Assembly: GCA_002431355.1 (NCBI GenBank)
Contig: DJEQ01000075.1
Location: forward strand, 2,377 to 17,109
Source of the DNA: Oribacterium sp. UBA5894
GTDB taxonomy: Bacteria; Bacillota; Clostridia; Lachnospirales; Lachnospiraceae
DNA: 14,733 bases
Direction of reading: 5' to 3'
Shown: positions 5,756 through 12,089 of the stretch, piece by piece
Numbering within the stretch: the first letter of the stretch is position 1
Layout: each line of letters starts with the position of its first letter
The notes under the pieces: model-generated
The model's database searches: none
What the model saw: the letters and a program-made list of their open reading frames with translations, nothing else
Told to the model about the DNA's origin: nothing
Translations under genes and position numbers: made by a program

Positions 5756-8213
5756 GACTCACCTCCTGGAGCCGTTCACTGAGGGAGGAGTAACGCTTCG
5801 CCTCGGAAGCATTGTGCAGCATCTGCTCAAAAATCGGAGGATTCCCGACGAGGCAGACACAGGACTTCGCGCGCGTGACCGCGGTATACAGCAGGTTCCG
5901 ATTCATAAGCATGGCCGGGCCCTGGTACATGGGCACGATCACGGCCGGATACTCCGAGCCCTGCGATTTATGGATCGTGATGGCGTAGGCAAGCTCGAGG
6001 CTCTCGCAGTCCTTGAAGGCGTACTCGACGTAGCGATCGTCGAAGCGCACCGTCAGGTTCTGCGCGAAGCTGTTGATCTCCGTGATGATGCCGATGTCTC
6101 CATTGAACACGCCCTCACCCTTTTCGGTCGGAATCCCGTACCGGCCACGAATCTCCCAGATGAGGTTGTAGTCATTTCGGATCTGCATCACCTTATCGCC
6201 GACACGGAAGAGGGTGCCGTTAATCTCCTTTTCGGCCTTCTGACTGCTCTTCGGGTTCATCTGCTCCTGCAGGAGCTGGTTCAGGCGCTCGACACCGAGG
6301 GCGCCCTTCCGCTGGGGCGTCATGATCTGAATGTCGAAGGGCTCCACGCCGAGATAGCCCGGGAGCTTCTTCAGCACAAGCGTCGCGATGGCCTGGAAAA
6401 TCTGGTCCGGCGTTTGACTTTTTATAAATAAGAAGTCCTTCGAACGCTTGCTGAGATCGACCGGCTCGCCTTCATTGATCTTATGCGCATTCACGACGAT
6501 GTCCGACGCTGCGGCCTGGCGGAAGATGTGGTGGAGCTGGATGGTCCGGATCACGCCTGAGGCAATGATGTCACGGAGGACATTGCCCGCACCGACCGAC
6601 GGCAGCTGGTTCGCATCGCCGACCAGGATGAGCCGAGTGCCACGATGAATGGCCTTGAGGAGCGCATTCATGAGGAAGATATCGACCATCGACATTTCGT
6701 CAATGATGACGACATCGCACTCGAGCGGATTGTTCTCGTCACGTTCGAAGTGCCCGCGCACCTGATCCTCGCCCTCTTCCTCCTCATCCGGGCGCCCCTG
6801 GTACTCGAGAAGGCGATGAATCGTGGAGGCCGGCCAGCCGGTCGCCTCCGACATGCGCTTCGCCGCGCGCCCCGTCGGTGCCCCGAGCAGAATGGTCTTC
6901 CCCTCCTCCGCAAACATACGGATGATGGTGTTGATTGTGGTGGTTTTACCGGTACCTGGGCCACCGGTGATGACGAGCACGCCGGTACTGGCCGCCGTCA
7001 GCACGGCCTCCCGCTGCAGCGGATCGAGCTCAATGCCGTTTTTCTCTGTAATTTCGTCGATGGCAGCCGTTCGCCGTTCCTCAAGCTCCGCATGCTCTGC
7101 TGTCACATTGAGGTCCTTCAAGAGGGTCGCCACCTGGAGTTCAGTATAGTACACGGAGGCGCGGTAGACCTGCGTATTCGGATCCGCCTGCTGCGCCGGG
7201 GTCGCGCCGAAGAGGTCCGAGGCCATAGGGCGAGTTGCATTCGGTGCCACCCGTGTGGACTGCGCCACATCCAGGGCTGCGCTACGATTCTGCTGGCTGG
7301 AAGCATGGGCTGCCAAGTCCGTCTGCTGCACACCCTCGCCACGAGAGTGGTTCTCCTCCTCAGCAGCCTTCCCCTCGGTCTGCGCGAGAAAGTCCGCAAT
7401 GCTCTTCGGTCGCTGCGTCTTCACCACGATGCGGCCCTTCATCTGCAGCTCCAGGAGGTAGGAGCTCAGATCCTGAATGCTGATATTCAGAAGAGATTCC
7501 ACGGATTCCCAGAGCTCCGGCAGCGGCAGGTAGCAGTGCCCATTGCCCTCCGCGGCACCGAGCGCATACTGGATGCCGGACTCGATGCGGAAGGCCGAAT
7601 CCTCCGCGATGCCGGCATTGCGCGCAATCTCATCGCAGGTCCGGAAGCCGAGCCCCTCGATGTCCTCCGCGAGCTTATACGGATTGTCCCGGACAATGTC
7701 ATACATCTCGTGGCCATAGCGGTTATAAATCTTCCCCGCGAGGTTGATGGAAATGCCGTACTTCTGGAGAAACATGACTGCATCCTGCATGTCGCGCTTC
7801 GCATTGACCGACGCCGCAATGTCCATCGCCTTCCGTTCGGATATGCCCTTGATCTCCGCGAGACGCTCCGGCTCCTCCTCGATGATCCGCATGGTATCAT
7901 CCCCGAATTTTTTCACAATGCGGGACGCCATGGCCGCACCGATGCCCTTGATGGCCCCGGAGCCGAGATAGCGCTCGACCGCCTCCTGCGTCTTCGGTTC
8001 CACCACCTGATAACGGTCAATCACAAACTGCGTGCCATAGATCTGGTGCGTGGTCTCATGTCCATCTGCCTGGATATTCTCACCTGATTCAATGCCCGGC
8101 AGGGTTCCGACGAGCGTATAGCTTTTTCCTCCCATGATGCCGACCATGACGGTATAGCCCGTTGCCGGACTCTGGAAAATGATATGATCGATGTATCCCT
8201 CAAAGTATTCCAT
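5730..8213 (-). CDS. recD2: RecD2-type ATP-dependent DNA helicase
   Basis: This is a superfamily 1B 5'-3' helicase of the stand-alone RecD2 type, found in bacteria that use AddAB rather than RecBCD, with roles in repair and fork progression. The 827-residue product contains an N-terminal OB-like domain (1-75), helix-hairpin-helix repeats (about 85-200), Walker A GGPGTGKTT (417-425), Walker B IIDEMSMVD (503-511), QLPSVGAGNVLRD (536-548), and late motifs AITIHKSQGSE (744-754) and LLYTAVTRAK (774-783). A hydrophilic, low-complexity insert lies at about 277-347. The start at 8213 follows AGGAG and gives MEYFEGYIDHIIF; a frame from 8354 would run through the mreB terminator. It sits between mreB and the overlapping comFC. 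Confidence 0.96.
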   Translation of the reverse strand: MEYFEGYIDHIIFQSPATGYTVMVGIMGGKSYTLVGTLPGIESGENIQADGHETTHQIYGTQFVIDRYQVVEPKTQEAVERYLGSGAIKGIGAAMASRIVKKFGDDTMRIIEEEPERLAEIKGISERKAMDIAASVNAKRDMQDAVMFLQKYGISINLAGKIYNRYGHEMYDIVRDNPYKLAEDIEGLGFRTCDEIARNAGIAEDSAFRIESGIQYALGAAEGNGHCYLPLPELWESVESLLNISIQDLSSYLLELQMKGRIVVKTQRPKSIADFLAQTEGKAAEEENHSRGEGVQQTDLAAHASSQQNRSAALDVAQSTRVAPNATRPMASDLFGATPAQQADPNTQVYRASVYYTELQVATLLKDLNVTAEHAELEERRTAAIDEITEKNGIELDPLQREAVLTAASTGVLVITGGPGTGKTTTINTIIRMFAEEGKTILLGAPTGRAAKRMSEATGWPASTIHRLLEYQGRPDEEEEGEDQVRGHFERDENNPLECDVVIIDEMSMVDIFLMNALLKAIHRGTRLILVGDANQLPSVGAGNVLRDIIASGVIRTIQLHHIFRQAAASDIVVNAHKINEGEPVDLSKRSKDFLFIKSQTPDQIFQAIATLVLKKLPGYLGVEPFDIQIMTPQRKGALGVERLNQLLQEQMNPKSSQKAEKEINGTLFRVGDKVMQIRNDYNLIWEIRGRYGIPTEKGEGVFNGDIGIITEINSFAQNLTVRFDDRYVEYAFKDCESLELAYAITIHKSQGSEYPAVIVPMYQGPAMLMNRNLLYTAVTRAKSCVCLVGNPPIFEQMLHNASEAKRYSSLSERLQEVSHDENTSST

Positions 8214-8244
8214 CGGCTTCTCCTGACTGAATATAAATGGATCC

Positions 8245-8271
8245 GGGGCCCTGCTCCTATCGGAGCACCCC
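8245..8271 (-). repeat. Dispersed palindromic element, copy 1
   Basis: On the minus strand it reads GGGGTGCTCCGATAGGAGCA, then GGGCCCC: a TGCTCC/GGAGCA stem with an outer GGGG/CCCC pairing. The same core occurs twice after the aminotransferase gene (11514-11552 and 11644-11692). Here it lies between the mreB terminator and the recD2 start. Confidence 0.65.
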
Positions 8272-8280
8272 GCGATAAGT

Positions 8281-8311
8281 ACAGAAAAGGGCAGCCTGAA
8301 AAAGGCCACCC
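8281..8311 (-). terminator. Intrinsic terminator after mreB
   Basis: On the minus strand GGGTGGCC and GGCTGCCC pair through 8 bp (two G-U pairs) around a 7-base loop and are followed by TTTTCTGT. The hairpin starts 14 bases after the mreB stop, so recD2-comFC expression would need readthrough or its own, unrecognised promoter. Confidence 0.7.
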
Positions 8312-8325
8312 CCCTACACGTATCT

Positions 8326-9330
8326 TTAATCCTCGTCTGCGTCCCCATTCGCAAAGTCGATAAACTTTCCAGTGCCGATGGCCACTGCCGTCAGCGGATC
8401 CTCGGCGAGCACACAGTTAATACCGGTCTTCTCCTGAATGAGCTTGTCGAGCCCATAGAGAAGGGAGCCACCTCCCGTCATCACGATGCCGCGCTCATAG
8501 ATATCCGCGGCGAGCTCAGGTGGTGTACGCTCCAGCACATTGTGGACCGCATTGACGATCATCATCGCCGGCTCAAGCAGTGCATCCATGATCTCATCCG
8601 AGCTCACAATGACGGTCTTCGGAAGTGCTGTCACGAGATTTCGTCCACGGACCTCCATGGTCACATTCTCCGGGCGCTTGCTTGCACAGCCGATATTGAC
8701 CTTAATGTCCTCCGCGGTACGCTCACCAATGAGGAGGTTGTGCTTCTTCCGCATGTACCGGAGAATGGCTTCATCGAAATCGTCCCCGGCCACCTTGATG
8801 GACTCGGAAACGACCGGACCATCCAGTGCGATCACGGCAATATCCGCCGTGCCACCGCCAATGTCGATGATCATATTGCCCTGTGGCTTACTGATATCGA
8901 TCCCGGCACCGATCGCCGCCGCCACCGGCTCTTCGATGATCGTCACCTCGCGGGCTCCTGCATGGTACGCCGCATCCTCCACGGCCTTCTTCTCGACCTC
9001 CGTCGCTCCACTCGGGATGCATACGGAAATGCGCGGCTTCCGAAGCGTCCGCTTGCCAACCGCCTTATTGATAAAGTACTTCAGCATCTTCTCAGTCAGT
9101 GTATAATCCGAAATCACGCCCTGCCGAAGCGGCCGAACCGCCGAAATATTCTCCGGTGTACGTCCCAGCATGAGACGCGCATCCTCTCCATAGGCCAGAA
9201 CCGTATTCGTATCCCGATTGACCGCCACCACCGACGGCTCCTTCAGTACAACCCCACGGCCTTTTATATATACAAGGATGCTGGACGTCCCCAGATCGAT
9301 GCCAATATCATTTGAAATCAGTGAAAACAT
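8326..9330 (-). CDS. mreB: MreB/Mbl-type rod-shape-determining actin homologue
   Basis: This cytoskeletal ATPase forms membrane-bound filaments that guide lateral cell-wall synthesis. Its 334 residues match the family. Nucleotide-binding motifs of the actin/Hsp70 superfamily are clear: phosphate-1 IDLGTSS (11-17), connect-1 IIEEPVAAAIGAG (131-143), phosphate-2 IIDIGGGTADIAV (154-166) and the adenosine motif MTGGGSLLYGLD (284-295). The N-terminus (MFSLISNDIGIDLG) fits MreB, Mbl or MreBH; sequence alone does not separate them. AGGAGAG precedes the ATG. mreC and mreD are absent, so it is an orphan copy. The long upstream spacer with the 73-bp array may matter for its control. Confidence 0.94.
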   Translation of the reverse strand: MFSLISNDIGIDLGTSSILVYIKGRGVVLKEPSVVAVNRDTNTVLAYGEDARLMLGRTPENISAVRPLRQGVISDYTLTEKMLKYFINKAVGKRTLRKPRISVCIPSGATEVEKKAVEDAAYHAGAREVTIIEEPVAAAIGAGIDISKPQGNMIIDIGGGTADIAVIALDGPVVSESIKVAGDDFDEAILRYMRKKHNLLIGERTAEDIKVNIGCASKRPENVTMEVRGRNLVTALPKTVIVSSDEIMDALLEPAMMIVNAVHNVLERTPPELAADIYERGIVMTGGGSLLYGLDKLIQEKTGINCVLAEDPLTAVAIGTGKFIDFANGDADED

Positions 9331-9539
9331 GAAACTCTCCTACAAGATTATGACGATGTATACTAAATGACGCACATCACACGATGCATAGCGCATGCGC
9401 CACGCCCGATGTTGTAAGGCTTCCTGATGTATGCATTGAACACGCGTTTCATCGTCTCTTCGTACAGATGATCTACCTGTCCATGTTTTCCTTCGTGGGT
9501 GTGCGAAATGAAGATATCCAATGGGTTAGAATCTTTTAT

Positions 9540-9568
9540 AGTATAATCGAAGAACCAAGGTTTTTAAA
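9540..9568 (-). promoter_or_regulatory. Candidate mreB promoter
   Basis: A -10 TATACT (9540-9545) and -35 TTTAAA (9563-9568) are separated by 17 bases. The start would lie about 200 nt upstream of the mreB ATG. The -35 matches consensus at four of six bases, so this is tentative. Confidence 0.4.
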
Positions 9569-9592
9569 GTCGGAATTACGTTCTTTCAAGCT

Positions 9593-9614
9593 CTTTTTAC
9601 AGCCTTTTTACAGC
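9593..9614. repeat. Tandem 11-bp direct repeat
   Basis: CTTTTTACAGC occurs twice without a gap (9593-9603, 9604-9614). It is followed at 9615-9628 by the palindrome GCATGC twice, separated by CC. The 11-bp period is about one helical turn, so paired binding of a regulator is possible. Confidence 0.6.
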
Positions 9615-9672
9615 GCATGCCCGCATGCTTTTAGGCCAGATCTACCGCTCACCGTAGCGTCCGTATCCAGTA

Positions 9673-10003
9673 CATATATACGATTTTTAAAATGTCCCCT
9701 CCGTATATACTTTTTTCCAGAAATGGGCATACGCTTATAAGCGTATTATATACAGATGCCTTTTTTTCAAAATTGTATATATGCTTTTTGTCCGATTTTG
9801 GTCAAAATAAAGCGTAGAGGTATATACAACTCTCTCATTTTAAAAATCGTATATATGTGCGCAGCGATTTTCTTTTGAAATAAGGTGTTTTCATATATAT
9901 GATTTTCCAAACGCCCTCTCCATATATACTTTTCCCCTCCAAAACGTCCAAAATCCTCTAAATCCATATATACGATTTCTGAAATCACACTTTTGTATAT
10001 ATG
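9673..10003. repeat. Array of five 38-bp quasi-palindromic elements, ~73-bp period
   Basis: TATATA-type boxes occur at 9673, 9703, 9747, 9775, 9820, 9849, 9892, 9921, 9965 and 9995, so gaps alternate near 29 and 44 bp and units repeat every 72-74 bp. Each pair bounds a ~38-bp element: 9673-9710 (+), 9746-9783 (-), 9820-9857 (-), 9892-9929 (+) and 9965-10003 (+). Oriented alike, they start CATATATACGATTTTTAAAA or a close variant and end GTATATAC. Elements 1 and 3 share their first 22 bases in opposite orientation. Intervening segments are 34-36 bp, and some share a CTTTTTnTCC start. The array is directly visible; its function is unknown. The mixed orientation and divergence argue against a CRISPR. 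Confidence 0.85.
9729..9746. other. 18-bp perfect palindrome inside the array
   Basis: ATACGCTTATAAGCGTAT reads identically on both strands. It fills the right end of the first inter-element segment; the second inter-element segment ends with a related ATAAAGCGTAG. It is a good candidate for a homodimeric protein binding site. Confidence 0.7.
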
Positions 10004-10167
10004 TGGCATCCATTCCCCATGCCATACCCGTGCGATCATAAGCTATCCCCAGTCTTCTCATGCATATCTGCCCATCTCACACTGCGCCAGCACCTGTCCA
10101 AATCCTATTGCCTCTGCCTTTTCCTTCCCCACCTCATCCATCTATCGTAAATATTCCGAAATACCAC

Positions 10168-10196
10168 TTCAACAGTATAAAGCAATGGAGTAAAAT
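10168..10196 (+). promoter_or_regulatory. Candidate promoter of the aminotransferase gene
   Basis: The -35 TTCAAC (10168-10173) and -10 TAAAAT (10191-10196) have a 17-base spacer. The start near 10203 would give a leader of about 117 nt. The -35 is weak, so the assignment is tentative. Confidence 0.4.
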
Positions 10197-10319
10197 AGAG
10201 CCATTGATCGAATGATAAAGGCACCACACAGGACTTGGCATTTCAGAACAACGAAGCACGTTATAGTACTTGCAAACAGTCATAACGATCCGCACATGTC
10301 GCGGACGAAGGAGGATATC

Positions 10320-11510
10320 ATGGCATTATCGAAAAGCATGCAGCAGCTTGTAGCGGGGAATTCCGCCATCCGAAAGATGTTTGAGCTCGGGCAGGAGCTC
10401 GCCGCGCGTGTCGGACGCGAAAACGTATATGACTTCAGTCTCGGAAACCCTGCGTCTCCGGTTCCAGAGGAGGTGCGGGACTCCATCGTACGCATCGTGA
10501 ACGAGGAGGCGCCGAACTATATTCATGGGTACATGGCCAATGCAGGCTACCCGGAGGTGCGTGCGGCTGTTGCCGAGCATCTCAACCACCTGCACGGCAC
10601 GGCCTATGACGCCCAGGACATCATCATGACCGTCGGTGCGGCCGGTGGCCTCAATGATGTGCTGCGCGCCCTCCTCGATCCGGGCGATGAGGTTCTGACC
10701 TTCGCACCTTTCTTCACGGAGTATCGGAGCTATGCCTCCAACTTCGGTGGAAAGCTCACCATTGTGCCACCCGATACGGAGCACTTCCAGCTCGATATTG
10801 ACGCCGCAGAAGCCCTCATCAGTGACCGCACGAAGGCCCTCATCATCAACAATCCGAACAATCCGTCCGGTGCCGTCTACACCGAGGAGACCATTCGGAA
10901 GCTCGGCGCAATGCTGGAGAAAAAGGAAAAGGAAATCGGTCATCCGATCTATGTGCTCTGCGATGAGCCATACCGTGAGCTTGTGTACGATGGCCTCTCC
11001 GTTCCCTACATCCCGAATATCATCCGAAATGCCATCTTCCTCTACAGCTTCAGTAAGACCCTGTCGCTGCCAGGTGAGCGTATCGGCTATCTCGCACTGT
11101 CAAAGCAGGCCGAGGACTATCCTGAGCTGATTCAGGCTCTGACAATCGCGAACCGCTGCCTCGGCTTCGTCAATGCACCGTCCCTCCTTCAGCTGGTGGT
11201 GAAGGACTGTCTCGAGGTGAAGGCCAATGTTCCGTTTTATGACCGGAACCGGAAGCTGCTCTACTCCACCATTTCCGGCCTCGGCTTCGACTGTGTACGA
11301 CCAGAGGGTGCCTTCTATCTGCTCGTGAAGGCTCCGAATGGCTCTGCGGCCGACTTCGCAGCGGCCGCAGAGAAACTGAACATCATCATCGTGCCATGCG
11401 ATGGCTTCGGTCTGCCAGGCTATGTCCGCCTTGCGTACTGCGTGGACTACGCGATGATTGAGCGCTCCGTGCCTGCATGGGAGAAGCTCGCAAAGGAAAC
11501 TCTGGGATAA
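10320..11510 (+). CDS. Class I PLP-dependent aminotransferase
   Basis: This cytoplasmic fold-type I aminotransferase has 396 residues, the family's usual length. Visible motifs are the cofactor-phosphate loop VGAAGGLN (105-112), NNPNNPSGAV (177-186, the Asn contacting PLP), CDEPY (214-218, Asp pairing with the pyridine nitrogen), the Schiff-base lysine K246 in SFSKTLSLPGERIGY, and R370 in YVRLAY, expected to bind the substrate carboxylate. The start at 10320 is set by AAGGAGG five bases upstream; the frame open from 10212 lacks a site. It resembles aspartate/aromatic-type (AspB-like) enzymes, but the amino donor cannot be predicted. It is monocistronic and followed by a series of hairpins ending in a terminator. 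Confidence 0.93.
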   Translation: MALSKSMQQLVAGNSAIRKMFELGQELAARVGRENVYDFSLGNPASPVPEEVRDSIVRIVNEEAPNYIHGYMANAGYPEVRAAVAEHLNHLHGTAYDAQDIIMTVGAAGGLNDVLRALLDPGDEVLTFAPFFTEYRSYASNFGGKLTIVPPDTEHFQLDIDAAEALISDRTKALIINNPNNPSGAVYTEETIRKLGAMLEKKEKEIGHPIYVLCDEPYRELVYDGLSVPYIPNIIRNAIFLYSFSKTLSLPGERIGYLALSKQAEDYPELIQALTIANRCLGFVNAPSLLQLVVKDCLEVKANVPFYDRNRKLLYSTISGLGFDCVRPEGAFYLLVKAPNGSAADFAAAAEKLNIIIVPCDGFGLPGYVRLAYCVDYAMIERSVPAWEKLAKETLG

Positions 11511-11513
11511 TAT

Positions 11514-11552
11514 ATCCCTGGGGTGCTCCGAAGGAGCAGGGTCCCCAGGGAT
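11514..11552 (+). repeat. Dispersed palindromic element, copy 2
   Basis: A 10-bp outer stem (ATCCCTGGGG / CCCCAGGGAT) encloses TGCTCC-GAA-GGAGCA. It begins 4 bases after the aminotransferase stop. The core agrees with copy 1 (8245-8271, opposite strand) apart from one inserted base and one substitution. Confidence 0.75.
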
Positions 11553-11572
11553 GCCCCCGGGCGGCGAGGCCG

Positions 11573-11594
11573 TTTTGCCACGAAAGTGGCAAAA
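11573..11594 (+). other. GAAA-tetraloop hairpin
   Basis: TTTTGCCAC and GTGGCAAAA pair perfectly over 9 bp around the stable tetraloop GAAA. No long T tract follows, so it may stabilise the 3' end of the mRNA rather than end transcription. Confidence 0.6.
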
Positions 11595-11600
11595 TCAAGC

Positions 11601-11639
11601 GACGATGCCTGCGCCGCAGGCGCATAAGATGGCATCGTC
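11601..11639 (+). other. Hairpin with GACGATGCC arms
   Basis: GACGATGCC (11601-11609) pairs with GGCATCGTC (11631-11639). An internal TGCGCC/GGCGCA hairpin is nested inside. A short T-containing tail (TCGTTGT) follows, making a weak terminator possible. Confidence 0.55.
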
Positions 11640-11643
11640 TCGT

Positions 11644-11692
11644 TGTATATATCCCCGGGGTGCTCCGAAGGAGCACCCCGGGGATATATACA
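11644..11692 (+). repeat. Dispersed palindromic element, copy 3: perfect 23-bp inverted repeat
   Basis: Arms 11644-11666 and 11670-11692 are exact reverse complements over 23 bases with only GAA between them. The core GGGGTGCTCC-GAA-GGAGCACCCC is shared with copies 1 and 2, while the outer arms (TGTATATATCC...) are unique to this copy. Such a long perfect hairpin is expected to extrude or to fold very stably in RNA. Confidence 0.85.
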
Positions 11693-11734
11693 AAACCCCG
11701 CCGGAACTTCTGCGCTCCGACGGGGTTTTTGTTT
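11692..11734 (+). terminator. Intrinsic terminator after the aminotransferase
   Basis: AAAACCCCGCCGGA and TCCGACGGGGTTTT pair over 14 bp with one mismatch around a 10-base loop and run into TTTTTGTTT. The minus strand also carries a short T run, so it may act in both directions. It closes the hairpin series and touches copy 3 of the palindromic element. Confidence 0.85.
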
Positions 11735-11900
11735 ATGATTTTATGTCAAGAGCCTGATCAAGGGGGAAATCAAACTCCTATGAGGTATATGGAAAACGGT
11801 CATGCTCGATCTTGCTTTCGAGGATCCATGGAGCGTTTGTGCACCGCTCCCTCCCACTCGAAACATCGTAAACATAAACGACCGTTGTTTTTGAAGGGGG

Positions 11901-11929
11901 CTCCGGAGTATTTTTCAACTCCGGAGTAT
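11901..11929. repeat. Two CTCCGGAGTAT direct repeats, 18 bp apart
   Basis: CTCCGGAGTAT occurs at 11901-11911 and 11919-11929. CTCCGGAG is itself an 8-bp palindrome, so the pair can also form a hairpin across an 8-base loop. It resembles a double operator, but no adjacent gene start is visible. Confidence 0.5.
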
Positions 11930-12010
11930 GAGTATGAAAAGCGTTTCTTCGTTACATCTCTGTAACTGTCTATATAGTACAGGACACATGTGACTGAAAT
12001 ATGTCGCCGG

Positions 12011-12047
12011 ACTAAAAGAAGTCTAAAAATTCTAAACAAAGTCTAAA
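12011..12047. repeat. Helically phased TCTAAA repeats
   Basis: (T/A)CTAAA begins at 12011, 12022, 12031 and 12042, giving steps of 11, 9 and 11 bases (TTTAGA on the minus strand). Such spacing is seen in binding sites of winged-helix response regulators. The repeats lie 43 bases past the stop of the minus-strand CmpB-like gene. Confidence 0.5.
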
Positions 12048-12089
12048 CAAGTGCGAAAGAAATCCGTACAGCCTTCACCCACATGGCTT

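Larger units (their letters stand above)
9331..10319. other. Large non-coding region between divergent mreB and aminotransferase genes
   Basis: These 989 bases hold no credible gene. From left to right there is a candidate mreB promoter (9540-9568), tandem 11-bp repeats (9593-9614) followed by GCATGC twice (9615-9628), a five-unit array of 38-bp elements (9673-10003), a C-rich and G-poor stretch (about 10005-10150) and a candidate promoter for the aminotransferase (10168-10196). Open frames here lack ribosome binding sites and family resemblance. Confidence 0.8.
11511..12089. other. Non-coding region with hairpin series and short direct repeats
   Basis: The 579 bases between the aminotransferase and CmpB-like genes hold five consecutive hairpins (11514-11729), two CTCCGGAG palindromes 18 bp apart (11901-11926), a GTTACA/TGTAAC hairpin (11951-11966) and phased TCTAAA repeats (12011-12047). 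The frames crossing it mostly translate the palindromes and lack ribosome binding sites, so no gene is called. The 11735-12010 part shows no family I recognise. Confidence 0.75.

Noticed and set aside
6645..8087. 480-residue plus-strand frame opposite recD2
   Set aside because: It is an antisense shadow of a confidently identified helicase gene in GC-rich codons; no start signal or recognisable motif.
9384..9740. 118-residue plus-strand frame
   Set aside because: No ribosome binding site, atypical composition, and it runs through repeats and into the array.
9673..10003. CRISPR array
   Set aside because: Repeat (38 bp) and spacer (34-36 bp) lengths would fit, but the copies are strongly degenerate, occur in both orientations, some spacers share sequence, and no cas gene is present in the window.
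9767..10039. 90-residue minus-strand frame in the array
   Set aside because: Its repeated HIY/YI motifs are translations of the TATATA boxes; no ribosome binding site or family resemblance.
11386..11676. Minus-strand small frames over the aminotransferase 3' end
   Set aside because: They translate the palindromic repeats (similar GAPQG/RSTPG segments) and lack start signals.
11644..11692. Insertion-sequence terminal inverted repeats
   Set aside because: The arms are only 3 bases apart, so there is no room for an element, and no transposase frame is nearby.
11800..12039. 79-residue minus-strand frame
   Set aside because: No ribosome binding site and no family features; it crosses the TCTAAA and CTCCGGAG repeats.
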